Positions 8,351 through 17,205 are shown, counted from the first letter of the stretch. The stretch: DNA of 64,000 nt from Streptomyces odontomachi (GCF_024435355.1 NZ_JAMJWG010000025.1:80835-144834); one strand, 5' to 3'. Translations and numbers: made by a program. The notes: generated by a model not told the origin, from the letters alone.

Positions 8351-10839
8351 CACTGCGGGCCCAGGGACCGTAGCCAGTGTTCCCAGGTCCCCGGGGGGTG
8401 GTCTCCGCGGCGGCGCAGGTGACGGGCCACCTCCGCCAGTCCCCGGTGGTCCATCCGCAGCACGGCACGGCCGAGCACCTCCGTCAGCAGCCGCCGGGAG
8501 GTCCGGCGCCACTCGTCCTTGGCGTCCGCACTGTCGTAGTGCCATACGCAGAACAGCGCGGCGACCGACTCCGGCCGAGTGGCCAGCAGGTCCGTGCCGG
8601 GACCGGCGGGGTACTCCTGCAACACCGCGGAGCCGTAGCTGCGGGCCACGTCGGAGTGGAAGGCGGCGAGGAACGCGGGTACCGGTCGGGTGCTCAGGTC
8701 GGTCGGCGGGGTACGCGCCAGGCCGATGGCGAGCAGCGCCACCACGCCCTCCCACAAGGGGCCCTCGCAGCGCATGTGGCGGGCGTCCGTCATCATCCAC
8801 ACCAGGTTGTTGATCCGCTCCAGGGTCGCGACCACGGGGACCCGGCCCTGCTCCAGGTCCCGGACGAGCACCAGCAGTTCGGCGGTGTTCCGCTGCTGGG
8901 GGGTCAGCCAGGCCTGGTAGCGCAGCATCTCGCGTGCGTAGTCCAGCAGTTCGAGGTCGACCCGCACCATCGGGTCGGCGAGTAGGTCGGCGACGAGCCG
9001 CCCCAATCCCGCGGCGACGAACCGGCGGGGCGGGCAGACCCGGATGACCTCGGGGAGGTCGGCGCGGGCGGGGCGGCCGTCCTGCCACACCAGCGCGCAC
9101 ACCGTCTCCAGGGTCCGCGGATCGGCGAGCGGGCCGTCCGGGAACGCCTCGACCAGCCGGACGAACAGCCCCGCGCCGCGCGGGCCCTCCGGGTCCGCGG
9201 CCCAGCGTGCCGCGGCCAGCGCGAGCCGGACGGTGAGCGGTGCGGTGTCGAAGTCGAGGTCGGCGGTGAGCCGCCGGCCTTCGGGCGAGGCGGCGAAGCG
9301 CCGTAGGGCGTGCACGTTCCGACCCGAGCCGTCGGCGGCCAGCCGCTCCAGGACCCGGCGGGTCAGTCCGGGGTGAGCGAGTCGCTCCAGGAGCGCGGCG
9401 GCGTCGGCGCAGTCCCGCTCCCCCGGGTGCAGCAGCGCCCAGGACAGCCTGGCCACCGCGTCCGCCACGGCGTGCCCCGTGCCGCCGCCGAGGGTCAGGA
9501 CGAGGTGCAGCGGGCCGGCCCAGGCGGCGAACGGGCCCGGCAACCGGCGCCGCAGCTCCGCCTCGGCCGAGACCGCGACCTCGCCCCTGAGCACCCGTCT
9601 CGCCTCGCCGGTCAGCGGCAGCTCGTCGAGCAGGTCGGGGCGGCGGACGTCCGGGCCGTGCCGCTGGGCCGCGGTCAGCCAGACCCGGGCCAGCGCGAGG
9701 GCCAGCGGCTCGATCACGCCGGGCTGGCCCGGCTCGGCCATCTCCTGACAGGTCGTGACCAGCTCGTCGAACCGCTCGCTGTCCAGTTCCACCTGGCGTG
9801 CGGCGTCCGCCAGCACCGCGACCGTGCCGCGCAGCGCCTCCCCGCTCAGGTCGGCCAGCGCGCCCGCGGACGCGACCTCCAGGAGCTGCGGTGCCAGCCG
9901 GTCCGGCGCGAACGCGTCGACGCCCGGGGCGGCCGCCGCGGACGGCGGGTAGGCCGGTCTGCGGCCCGCGACCCAGAGCCGGGCCACGACGTCCGCCCAC
10001 GGGTCGGGCAGCGGGGGGCTGTCGGGGCCGCCGGTGCCGTCGTGCACGCGGTACCGGTGGGCCTGGTCGGGGCCGCGGTCGAAGGGGGTGTCGGGGCCGA
10101 TCCCCAGGATCTGCTGCGGCGCGCGGTGCGGATCCATGGTCCGGGTGGTGAAGGTGAGGGCGCGGCCGTGCTCCTCGGGCAGCGCGGCGCAGGCCAGGGC
10201 GATCCAGTGGGCCACCGTCTCGGGTTCGTCCTCGATCAGGACGATCTGGCGCCCGGCCGGGTTCGCGAACAGCCGGCGCACGTCGGCGAGGAAGGGGGCG
10301 ACGCGGGGCGCGTGCTCGCGTGCGAACTCCGCCAGGAGCTCGTGGGTGAAGCGCCCACCGGGCCCGGGCAGGTCGGCGGCTGCGTCTGCGGCGTCCTCGT
10401 CGGCCCGGTCGGCCCGTTCGGCCCGCTTGGCCCGGTTGGCCTCGAAGTGCTCCCACGCGGGTGAGCACCAGGTGTCGATCGGCCAGAAGTGCTGGCGCTC
10501 CGCCGCGCCGGCGGACAGGTAGACCGCTTCGATGCCCACCTCGGGTGAGGTGTCCTGGGTACGCGCCGCACAGAGCAGGGTGCCGCCGCCGGGCAGCCGG
10601 CTACAGCTCAGCGCGGCGGTACGCTCCCGCGCGCCACGCCGGGCCCACCGTCCGCGACGGCGCTCCGGCGCACCGTCGTGCACCATGCCGCGGTGGGTGA
10701 GCGTGATGGCCCGTTCCATCCAGTCGAACGGCAGGTCTCCGGGGTCGGACTCGGACCCGGTGCCCGGGTCGGGCTGCAACCGGAGGTCTCCGGTGGCCGA
10801 TTCCGGGGCGAGGCGGTAACTGAGGCGGCGGATGACCAT
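8350..10839 (-). CDS. GAP1-type (GTPase-associated protein 1) protein
   Basis: 829 residues from the ATG at 10839. A longer frame to 11070 exists but would translate the 21 bp repeats, so I reject it. The N-terminal ~100 residues are beta-rich. Residues ~180-260 contain the stretch VLIEDEPETVAHWIALACAA followed by LTFTTRTMDPHRAPQQILG, which I recognise as the middle domain of the family named GTPase-associated protein 1 (GAP1-M). The rest is a long alpha-helical region, probably solenoid-like. GAP1 proteins occur with GTPase modules in predicted NTP-driven conflict or signalling systems of actinobacteria. No GTPase is visible, but the left edge cuts this locus. It is transcribed on the same strand as the vWA and kinase genes, separated by ~380 bp. 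Function is inferred from family and context. Confidence 0.75.
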   Translation of the reverse strand: MVIRRLSYRLAPESATGDLRLQPDPGTGSESDPGDLPFDWMERAITLTHRGMVHDGAPERRRGRWARRGARERTAALSCSRLPGGGTLLCAARTQDTSPEVGIEAVYLSAGAAERQHFWPIDTWCSPAWEHFEANRAKRAERADRADEDAADAAADLPGPGGRFTHELLAEFAREHAPRVAPFLADVRRLFANPAGRQIVLIEDEPETVAHWIALACAALPEEHGRALTFTTRTMDPHRAPQQILGIGPDTPFDRGPDQAHRYRVHDGTGGPDSPPLPDPWADVVARLWVAGRRPAYPPSAAAAPGVDAFAPDRLAPQLLEVASAGALADLSGEALRGTVAVLADAARQVELDSERFDELVTTCQEMAEPGQPGVIEPLALALARVWLTAAQRHGPDVRRPDLLDELPLTGEARRVLRGEVAVSAEAELRRRLPGPFAAWAGPLHLVLTLGGGTGHAVADAVARLSWALLHPGERDCADAAALLERLAHPGLTRRVLERLAADGSGRNVHALRRFAASPEGRRLTADLDFDTAPLTVRLALAAARWAADPEGPRGAGLFVRLVEAFPDGPLADPRTLETVCALVWQDGRPARADLPEVIRVCPPRRFVAAGLGRLVADLLADPMVRVDLELLDYAREMLRYQAWLTPQQRNTAELLVLVRDLEQGRVPVVATLERINNLVWMMTDARHMRCEGPLWEGVVALLAIGLARTPPTDLSTRPVPAFLAAFHSDVARSYGSAVLQEYPAGPGTDLLATRPESVAALFCVWHYDSADAKDEWRRTSRRLLTEVLGRAVLRMDHRGLAEVARHLRRRGDHPPGTWEHWLRSLGPQ

Positions 10840-10883
10840 GCCCCATTCTGACCGCCGCCTGCCGGGAGGGGGCCCGATTCCCT

Positions 10884-10988
10884 GCATTCCGGCGCCGAGC
10901 GGGCGCATTCCGCTGCCGAGCGGGCGCATTCCGCTGCCGAGCGGGCGCATTCCGCTGCCGAGCGGGGGCATTCCGCTGCCGAGCGGTG
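10884..10988. repeat. five 21 bp direct repeats, each with a small dyad
   Basis: Copies begin at 10884, 10905, 10926, 10947 and 10968 (unit begins GCATTCCGCTGCC). Each full unit contains the dyad CCGCT-GCCG-AGCGG. The array sits 45 bp upstream of the GAP1 start and ~170 bp upstream of the pectate lyase start. A period of two helical turns fits a multi-site operator. Confidence 0.85.
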
Positions 10989-11117
10989 CTTCTCGGCCCC
11001 GCCGACCCTTCCCGGCGCCCGCCCACACCTGTGCCACGGTCGACCACCCCGACCACCCCAACCGCCCCACCGATTACTGAAGTTCGCCTGCCGGGCTGGT
11101 CGTTTCCCGGTAGCGTA

Positions 11118-11129
11118 GAAAGCGCTTAC
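11118..11129. promoter_or_regulatory. LacI-family-type operator upstream of pectate lyase
   Basis: GAAAGCGCTTAC matches the GAAAGCGCTTTC palindrome bound by LacI-family sugar regulators in streptomycetes at 11 of 12 positions. It lies 31 bases before the start codon of a secreted lyase, as expected for substrate-controlled repression. The regulator itself is not in this window. Confidence 0.65.
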
Positions 11130-11159
11130 CGGGGCGGTGTTCCAGACTGGAGGCACAGC

Positions 11160-12278
11160 ATGGCAGGACGAGGCATCGGGCTGGTGGCACTGGCCGCCCT
11201 GGTGACGGCGGCGTTGACGTCGGGGGCGGCGGCTGACGCCGCCGGTCCGACCGTCGCGTTTCCCGGCGCGGTCGGGTTCGGCAGCGGCGCCACCGGAGGC
11301 CAGGGCGGCTCCGAGTACCACGTGACCAACCTGAACGACTCCGGTTCGGGGTCGTTCAGGGACGCCGTGAGCAGCGGGCACCGGACGATCGTGTTCGACG
11401 TGAGCGGGTACATCCGGGTGTCGAGTCCGGTGAGCGTGGCAAGCGATCTCACCATCGACGGCACCACGGCACCCGGCAACGGCGTCGGGATCATGGCCGG
11501 CGAGGTGTCGTTCGCCGGCTCCGGCAACGACATCGTGCGCAACTTCCGGTTCCGCGAGGGCGACCTGGACCCGGACGAGAAGAAGAGCGCGGTGAACCTG
11601 TACAACGCCAGCAACATGATCTTCGATCATGTCTCGATCGAGTTCGGGCAGTGGAACAACATCGACGCCGTCGGCGCCAAGAACATCACGGTGCAGGACT
11701 CGATCATCGCCGACCCGATCGGGCAGCAGTTCGGCGCCCACACCGAGGGCGACTCGTTCACCTGGTACCGCAACGTGTGGGCCAACGACCACAACCGCAA
11801 TCCGCTGGCAAAGGCCAACACCCAGTTCATCAACAACGTGGTGTACAACTACCAGGCCGGCTACACGGCGGGTAACTCCAGCGGCCACTTCCTGCACGAC
11901 GTGATCGGCAATTACTTCATCGCAGGACCGCGGACCACCTCGGCGTCGAACGCCTACTACCAGATGGGCAACCAATCCATCTACAACAGCGGCAACCTGC
12001 TGGACAGCTCGCTCGACGGCCAGCTGAACGGCAGCTCGCTGGCGGTACGCGCCGGTGGCACGGAGCTGGGCTCCCCCTGGTCGAGCAGCACGTCCGGCAT
12101 CTCCGCCAGCAGCGCGGCCGACGCCTACGACTCCCTCGTCTCGGGTGCCGGGGCACAGCCTCGCGACCAGGTGGACACCCTGGTGATCGGCGACGTCAAG
12201 TCACTCGGCAAGACCGGGCAACTGTGGGCGCACCAGACGGACACCGGGCTCGGCAACAGCGGGTACGGCAACCTCTGA
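11160..12278 (+). CDS. secreted pectate lyase-like right-handed beta-helix protein
   Basis: 372 residues from the ATG at 11160 with GGAGG about six bases upstream. There is a Sec signal peptide (residues 1 to ~27, ending near AAADA-AGP). The mature protein shows repeated short beta strands rich in Asn, Gly and hydrophobic residues (FDHVSIEFGQWNN, VQDSIIADPIG, FINNVVYNYQAGY), the pattern of a right-handed parallel beta-helix of the polysaccharide lyase family 1 / pectate lyase group. It is expected to cleave polygalacturonate or a similar plant-wall uronan outside the cell by beta-elimination. A LacI-type operator just upstream suggests repression without substrate. It stands alone and faces the next secreted-protein gene convergently across a strong hairpin. 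Confidence 0.85.
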   Translation: MAGRGIGLVALAALVTAALTSGAAADAAGPTVAFPGAVGFGSGATGGQGGSEYHVTNLNDSGSGSFRDAVSSGHRTIVFDVSGYIRVSSPVSVASDLTIDGTTAPGNGVGIMAGEVSFAGSGNDIVRNFRFREGDLDPDEKKSAVNLYNASNMIFDHVSIEFGQWNNIDAVGAKNITVQDSIIADPIGQQFGAHTEGDSFTWYRNVWANDHNRNPLAKANTQFINNVVYNYQAGYTAGNSSGHFLHDVIGNYFIAGPRTTSASNAYYQMGNQSIYNSGNLLDSSLDGQLNGSSLAVRAGGTELGSPWSSSTSGISASSAADAYDSLVSGAGAQPRDQVDTLVIGDVKSLGKTGQLWAHQTDTGLGNSGYGNL

Positions 12279-12306
12279 CCCTTGCCCACGCGTGTCCACG
12301 TGTTCC

Positions 12307-12347
12307 CCGTGCTCCGGAGGCCGACCCGACGGGCCTCCGGAGCACGG
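12307..12347. terminator. bidirectional terminator hairpin
   Basis: Perfect 16 bp arms CCGTGCTCCGGAGGCC at 12307-12322 and its complement at 12332-12347 with a nine-base loop. It sits between convergent genes. One arm-like sequence (CCTCCGGAGCACGG) recurs a few bases further on. Confidence 0.85.
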
Positions 12348-12404
12348 CTGCCGGCAGCGGACCTCCGGAGCACGGGGGACCGCTGCCGCCGCCCGGTCCG
12401 GGCG

Positions 12405-13730
12405 TCAGGTGGCGGTGATGGAGAAGACCACCCGAATGCCCGTCGTGCTGTTGATGCGTTCGTTGATGCCCCACAGGCGGTGTGCGGACGGTGCGTAGCC
12501 GAGGTTCTCGGTCAGGACCGGGGACGTCGTGTAGACGTGCGGGGCCTGGTTCGGCTCGGCCCGGTGGATGCAGGAGTAGTCGATCGAGTCGCCGGAGCCG
12601 CCGCCCACGCCGGAGGGGCAGTCCCCGGCGAGGTACCAGTAGGTTCCGTCGGTGGCGGCGCCCTGCATGTGCCAGATGGGCGAGGTGTAGCCGACGGTGG
12701 CGTGGCTGGTGCCGACGCCGGAGGTGTCGGACGTCGAGGGGAGCGTCGTGGCGGCGTCCAGCGGCCAGCGGATCACGCGTCCACCGGCCGCGTTCGAGGC
12801 GTAGTACTCGGCGGAGACCAGACCGTCCTGGCCCGACCTGTCCAGGCTCAGCGAGTTGAGGCAGGGCGCCGTCCCGGTCACCGGGGTGCAGGCGGTGCCG
12901 TCGGACGCGGTGGTGCGGTAGCGGCCGATCATCGGCAGGGCGTAGTTGCTCCAGCGGGCCGACGAGACACCGCCCGAGATGCCCACCATCTCCTGGTTCG
13001 ACGTCACCTTCCAGATGTGGCGCAGGTCGTAGACCTGGAGCCAGCGCCCGTTCGCGACGAAGACCCGGTTGCCGTACCAGACGACGCCGTCGGCGTGCGT
13101 GCCGGCGGCGGCCCGGAAGTTGCCGCCGGCACTCTGGTCGCCGGTGGGCTCGACCAGCAGCATGTGGTTGTAGGTGATCGCGCCGTTGTCCGCGTTGACC
13201 AGCGTCAGCCGGGCGAACGCGTTGCTCTGCGGGTTGCTGCCGCCCAGGTCCTGGTCGAAGTGCCAGGAGGCCAGGTAGGCGGTGTGCGAGGTGGTCTGGT
13301 TGTCCCACTTCCCGTTGGGCTGTGCGTCGTAGGAACCGGTGATGCCCTGGGGCGTCCAGCCGCCGTCCGGTGTGTAGGAGTTGGAGGTGTCGTCGGCCTT
13401 GTCCCAGCAGAAGCCGGTCGGGGACAGGCTCGACGAGAGCCCGGTCCCGTGGCACAGCCCCGTCGACCCGGTGCGGCCGCCCGACGCCAGCACCTGGTTG
13501 GCGTCCATCACGTGCACCGCACCGCCCGCCTCGACCGCGTCGATCGCGGCGCCGTAGCCGGTGAAGGAGGTGCCGGGGTCCAAGGTGAACTGGTTGACGG
13601 TCGCCGTGTCGATGGCCGCGAACGGTGTCGCCGCCTGCGCCGTCCCGCCGCCTGCGACCGCTGCACCGACGATCAGCAGACCCGCCGCGACGAGGGTGCG
13701 GACGCGCATCCCGATTTGTGTCATGGACAT
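12405..13730 (-). CDS. secreted protein of unknown function
   Basis: About 441 residues from the ATG at 13730; a second ATG lies at 13724 and neither has a good Shine-Dalgarno. A longer frame to 14027 would read the low-complexity intergenic tract and is rejected. The signal peptide is clear (residues ~7-34, RTLVAAGLLIVGAAVAGGG...AQA-ATP). The mature protein is rich in aromatic residues, Gly, Ser, Thr and Asn, with short strand-like segments (VWYGNRVFVANGRWLQVYDL, YTSPIWHMQGAATDGTYWYL). These recall a beta-propeller, but I see no firm repeat consensus. Several Cys pairs (GLCHG, GFCWD, TACTP, APCLN) suggest disulphides, as expected outside the cell. Function unknown. It is convergent with pectate lyase and divergent from the PrpD-like gene. 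Confidence 0.75.
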   Translation of the reverse strand: MSMTQIGMRVRTLVAAGLLIVGAAVAGGGTAQAATPFAAIDTATVNQFTLDPGTSFTGYGAAIDAVEAGGAVHVMDANQVLASGGRTGSTGLCHGTGLSSSLSPTGFCWDKADDTSNSYTPDGGWTPQGITGSYDAQPNGKWDNQTTSHTAYLASWHFDQDLGGSNPQSNAFARLTLVNADNGAITYNHMLLVEPTGDQSAGGNFRAAAGTHADGVVWYGNRVFVANGRWLQVYDLRHIWKVTSNQEMVGISGGVSSARWSNYALPMIGRYRTTASDGTACTPVTGTAPCLNSLSLDRSGQDGLVSAEYYASNAAGGRVIRWPLDAATTLPSTSDTSGVGTSHATVGYTSPIWHMQGAATDGTYWYLAGDCPSGVGGGSGDSIDYSCIHRAEPNQAPHVYTTSPVLTENLGYAPSAHRLWGINERINSTTGIRVVFSITAT

Positions 13731-14025
13731 GAGAGTACGCAGAGCATGCCGGGGTGGCAGCGTCTTCGCCGCCCTTCGCGGCGCGGCCACGGTTCTGGAC
13801 GGTGTCCGGAAGGCGCCGGTTGCGCCGTGCGGGGCGGCAGGCACCGGTGCGGGGTGGGAGGGGCGCGTGGCAGGGTGCCAAGTGACATCCGATCCTGCCG
13901 CCGTCCTGCCGCCGTCCCGCCGCCGTCCCGCGTCCGACCTTGCCTTCGTCCCTGTCCCCTGTCCCCTGTTCCTGTCTCCGCCCCCCGTCTCCGCCCCCGT
14001 CCCCGTCCCCGTCCCAGGAGCACAC
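13731..14025. other. divergent intergenic region with strand-asymmetric C-rich tract
   Basis: From about 13897 to 14018 the + strand is almost free of A and consists of imperfect repeats of CCGCCGTCC, CCTGTCC and CCCCGTCC. AGGAG then sits just before the PrpD start. No gene is supported; apparent long frames through it are low-complexity artefacts. The region should hold promoters for both flanking genes. Confidence 0.7.
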
Positions 14026-15258
14026 ATGTCGCCTCTCGCCGAGGAACTGGCCGCGTGGGCCGTGGCCCTCGACCCGTCACCGGACGACCTCGCGCTTGCC
14101 GACCGGGCCCTTCAGGACACCGTGGCCGTCGCACTCGCCGCCCGTGACCACCCCATGGCCCGGCTCGGGGCCGAACTGCCTGAGGCGGCGCGCTGGGCCG
14201 CGGTCGGCCACGTCCTGGACTTCGACGACCTGCACCTGCCGTCGACCGCCCACATCAGCGTCGTCTGCGTGCCCGCGGTACTCGCCAGCGGCGGCGGCGC
14301 CCGGGAATACCTGGCCGCAGCGGGCGTGATGGCCCGCCTCGGCACGGCGCTGGGCTGGCGGCACTACACCCAGGGCTGGCACGCCACCTGCACCTCGGGC
14401 GCACCGGCCGCCGCGGTGGGCGCCGGGCTCTGCCTCGGTCTGGACGCGGCGGGACTGGCACGGGCCGTCGCGCTCGCGCTACCCGCGGCAGGTGGGGTGC
14501 AGCGTGCCTTCGGCACCGACGCCAAGTCGCTCCAGGTCGGCTTCGCCGCCGCGGCGGGCGTGCGGGCCGCCCGGCTGGCCGCCGCGGGCGCCGGCTCCGA
14601 CCCGGCCGCGCTCGACGCGTGGCTGCCGCTGGTGGGCGGCGATCCGGCCGCGCTGGGCGCCGGCGTCTGGGACCCCTCGGGGCCCGCCGTGCCGGACGGC
14701 CTCGCCACGAAGATCTTCCCGTGCTGCTACGCGATGCAGCGGCCCATCGGCGCGGTGCGCGCCCTGCTCGCCGGTGCGGCCGTGGCACCCGAGCGGGTCC
14801 GCCGGATCGTCGTGCGCACGCCCCCGGCCGCCGTGCACCCGCTGATCCACGACCGTCCGCAGACCGGCCTCCAGGGCAAGTTCAGCCTGCCGTACGCGAT
14901 CGCCGCCGCGCTGCTCGACGGGCATCCCGGCTTCGCCTCCTTCACCGACGCGCAGGTGCGCCGGCCCCTCGCGCTGTCGCTGGTCGAACGGGTCGAGACG
15001 GTGCTGACCGGGGACGGTTCCGGGCTGCTCACCGGTGAGACGGTCGTCGACATCACCACGGACGACGGCGCCGTGCACAGCGCCGCGCTCGCGCTGCCGC
15101 CCGGCTCGCCCGGGCTGCCGGCCACCGGCGAGGAGTTCGACGCGAAGCTTGCGGACTGCGGGGGCGATGTGGTCGGGCTGGTGGCCGGGATCGGGTGGGA
15201 GCGGGCTGCGGGGCTGCTGCGCAAGAGCTTTCCCGGGGATGGCCGGGAGAGCGCATGA
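14026..15258 (+). CDS. MmgE/PrpD-family dehydratase-like protein
   Basis: 410 residues from the ATG at 14026 with AGGAG five bases upstream. The N-terminal ~240 residues form the helical MmgE/PrpD domain (AVGHVLDFDDLHLPSTAHISVV, WHATCTSGAPAAAVGAGLCLG, DAKSLQVGFAAAAGVRAA). The C-terminal part has the alpha/beta domain with TKIFPCCYAMQRPIGA and VHPLIHDRPQTGLQGKFSLPYAIA. Family members include 2-methylcitrate dehydratase and cis-aconitate decarboxylase. This protein is shorter than PrpD (~480 residues), and there is no methylcitrate synthase or lyase nearby. A specialised dehydratase, decarboxylase or isomerase is therefore more likely than a propionate-pathway role. The substrate is unknown. 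It appears to be monocistronic. Confidence 0.85.
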   Translation: MSPLAEELAAWAVALDPSPDDLALADRALQDTVAVALAARDHPMARLGAELPEAARWAAVGHVLDFDDLHLPSTAHISVVCVPAVLASGGGAREYLAAAGVMARLGTALGWRHYTQGWHATCTSGAPAAAVGAGLCLGLDAAGLARAVALALPAAGGVQRAFGTDAKSLQVGFAAAAGVRAARLAAAGAGSDPAALDAWLPLVGGDPAALGAGVWDPSGPAVPDGLATKIFPCCYAMQRPIGAVRALLAGAAVAPERVRRIVVRTPPAAVHPLIHDRPQTGLQGKFSLPYAIAAALLDGHPGFASFTDAQVRRPLALSLVERVETVLTGDGSGLLTGETVVDITTDDGAVHSAALALPPGSPGLPATGEEFDAKLADCGGDVVGLVAGIGWERAAGLLRKSFPGDGRESA

Positions 15259-15505
15259 CCACGTGAACGACCGCGTGACGTCGCCCCCGCGCTCCCTCCT
15301 CGGCCGCGCACGGGCGGGCGCTTCGGTGCCGTTCCCGGGATGGATAGCGTTTGCCTTGGCGCGGGGCCGCGCGGTGATGCGGGTGGCGGCCGGTCGCCAA
15401 CCAGGGAACGGCTCGCTGGATCGTCGCGGATGGCCGCAGCCTGTGGGATCTGGCGAAGAGCATCCACGACGAAAAAGGCGAGGCGTGACGGCACCGACGG
15501 GACCG
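15259..15505. other. intergenic region with a possible 3' gene remnant
   Basis: 247 bases between convergent genes. Positions 15378-15488 read in one + frame as a plausible protein tail (ARWIVADGRSLWDLAK then SIHDEKGEA and TGA), with an in-frame stop just before it and no start codon. This may be the end of a deleted gene, or chance. No clear terminator hairpin was found. Confidence 0.35.
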
Positions 15506-17122
15506 TCAGTAGGGGCCTGACCCCTCCGGGCGGTGCAGCCGGGCGAGGAGGTCGGCGATCTCGCGGGTCTCCTCATGGTCCTCGCCGAGGAGTACGCACA
15601 TGTCCTCGTGAAGGGCGTCGAGGACGCCCTCGGCCTCGGTGCGGCGGCCTTCGGAGAAGAGCAGGACGCCGATGCTGCGGCGCAGGTCGAGAGCGGTCTC
15701 GGAGCCGTCTCCGTCCGTGTCGGACACGGCCTGAAGCACTTCCTGGAACTCCCGAAGGGCTGCGGTGGCCTGGCCCAGGTTGGCCCGGCAGTGGGCGGCG
15801 TGCCGGCGGCACTCCAGTGCGCTGCCGCTGGACGGTCCGGCCGTACGGGCGTAGACGGCGGCCAGCACGTCGAACTCCGGTAAGGCACGCCGGAAGTCCT
15901 CGCCGGCCATGAGGACCGCCGCGCGCTGCCGCCGCAGGCCGAGCACCCGCGGGTTGTGCGGCCCGAGGGTGCCGGCGGCCCTGGCGATCGCCGCCTTGAG
16001 GGCGTCCGCGGCCTGGGCGAACCGTCCGCTCTCGGCGAGGTCCACGGATCGGGCGTAGGCGTCCCGGATCGCGTCCCGCAGCGCGGTGTCGGCGCGCACC
16101 GCGATCGGCGCGGATGACGCGGGCTCGGGCGAGGGCGCGGGTGGCGTGGTCCGCCGCAGGGGTGCGTTCGGCTGCCGGTAGACCAGGGTCGGGTCGGGCA
16201 CATCCGCAGGGGATCCGCCGTGGGAGAGGACCACGGCGTCCGTCGCTGAACCCGGCGGCGGCAGGTGCGGCGACAGGCGCTCGTACACGGCGTACGCGTC
16301 GGCCGGGCGCTGCTCGGGCGTCTTGGCCAGCAGGTCGAGAGTCAGTGCCTCCAGGTCCTGCGGCACCTCGGGCCGCAGGGCGCGCAGCGGCGTCGGCGGC
16401 ACGTCCATGTGCTGCTGCATGAGCTGGTAGTCGTTGTCGCCGCCGAAGACCGGCTCACCGGCAAGCAGTTCGTGCAGCACGCAGCCGAGCGCATAGAGAT
16501 CGCTCAGCGGCGTGATCTGCGCGCCTTCGATCTGCTCGGGCGGCATGTAGCGGCTGGTGCCGATCCGGTTGCCGGTGGCCGTGAGCCGGGTGACGTCCGT
16601 GCCCAGCAGCTTGGCGATGCCGAAGTCCAGCACCTTCACCGTGCCGTCCGCGGCGATGAGGACGTTGTCCGGCTTCAGGTCGCGGTGCACGACCGGGATC
16701 GCGTGCGCGTACGACAGAACCGTGCAGATCTGCGCGGCGATCGACGCGGCCCAGCTCACCGGGAGCCGCGCCGTCGCCCCGTCCTCCGCACCCGCGAGCA
16801 CCTTGCGCAGGGAGATCCCGCGCACGTACTCCATCACCAGGTACAGCCGGTCGTACGACGCCTCGTCCAGCACCGCATCGAACACCTGCGGCACGCCATG
16901 GTGACCGATCCGTGCGGTGACGCGCGCCTCGCGCTCGAAGCGGCGGGTGAACTCCTTCGCCTGCGCGGGTGACACGACGACGTCGGGCCGGATGAGTTTG
17001 ACCGCGATCTCCCGGTCGAGAATGGCGTCGTAGCCGCGCCAGACCGTGCCCATGCCGCCGGACTCGATCTCCTCGATCAGCTCATAACGACCCTGCTCAC
17101 CGATCCTCCGAGCCTGCGCCAC
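15506..17122 (-). CDS. cytoplasmic Hanks-type Ser/Thr protein kinase with TPR-like C-terminus
   Basis: 538 residues. The kinase domain at ~10-290 is complete: glycine loop ESGGMGTV, Lys42 in AVKLI, HRDLKPDN at 146-153, DFG at 166-168, and a MPPEQ motif in place of APE. A Pro-rich linker follows (~300-340). Residues ~350-530 are a helical, TPR-like repeat region (FAQAADALKAAI, ALREFQEVLQAV). There is no membrane helix and no PASTA domains, unlike PknB, so it is soluble; the repeats probably bind its partner. Leu414 is encoded by TTA (15881-15883), which should make full translation depend on the bldA tRNA and hence on developmental stage. Target unknown. It is upstream of no obvious operon partner. 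Confidence 0.93.
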   Translation of the reverse strand: MAQARRIGEQGRYELIEEIESGGMGTVWRGYDAILDREIAVKLIRPDVVVSPAQAKEFTRRFEREARVTARIGHHGVPQVFDAVLDEASYDRLYLVMEYVRGISLRKVLAGAEDGATARLPVSWAASIAAQICTVLSYAHAIPVVHRDLKPDNVLIAADGTVKVLDFGIAKLLGTDVTRLTATGNRIGTSRYMPPEQIEGAQITPLSDLYALGCVLHELLAGEPVFGGDNDYQLMQQHMDVPPTPLRALRPEVPQDLEALTLDLLAKTPEQRPADAYAVYERLSPHLPPPGSATDAVVLSHGGSPADVPDPTLVYRQPNAPLRRTTPPAPSPEPASSAPIAVRADTALRDAIRDAYARSVDLAESGRFAQAADALKAAIARAAGTLGPHNPRVLGLRRQRAAVLMAGEDFRRALPEFDVLAAVYARTAGPSSGSALECRRHAAHCRANLGQATAALREFQEVLQAVSDTDGDGSETALDLRRSIGVLLFSEGRRTEAEGVLDALHEDMCVLLGEDHEETREIADLLARLHRPEGSGPY

Positions 17123-17205
17123 GCGTCGCGCCCCCGTTGCACTGATGCTTCGTTACCCGACAGCCGTACACGGTACCGACCTGGCGGTGCCGAGCGCTGG
17201 CGTTC

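Noticed and set aside
10884..10988. CRISPR-like array of 21 bp units
   Set aside because: Direct tandem repeats without spacers.
10840..11070. N-terminal extension of the GAP1 gene through the 21 bp repeats
   Set aside because: It would add a GSGMRPL repeat peptide made only of the DNA repeats; the ATG at 10839 gives a sensible N-terminus.
12405..14027. longer secreted-protein gene starting at 14027
   Set aside because: The first ~99 codons would read the C-rich intergenic tract; the signal peptide begins at the 13730 start.
14026..15258. 2-methylcitrate dehydratase (prpD) of propionate degradation
   Set aside because: The family fits, but the protein is short and no methylcitrate synthase or lyase is near, so only a family-level call is made.
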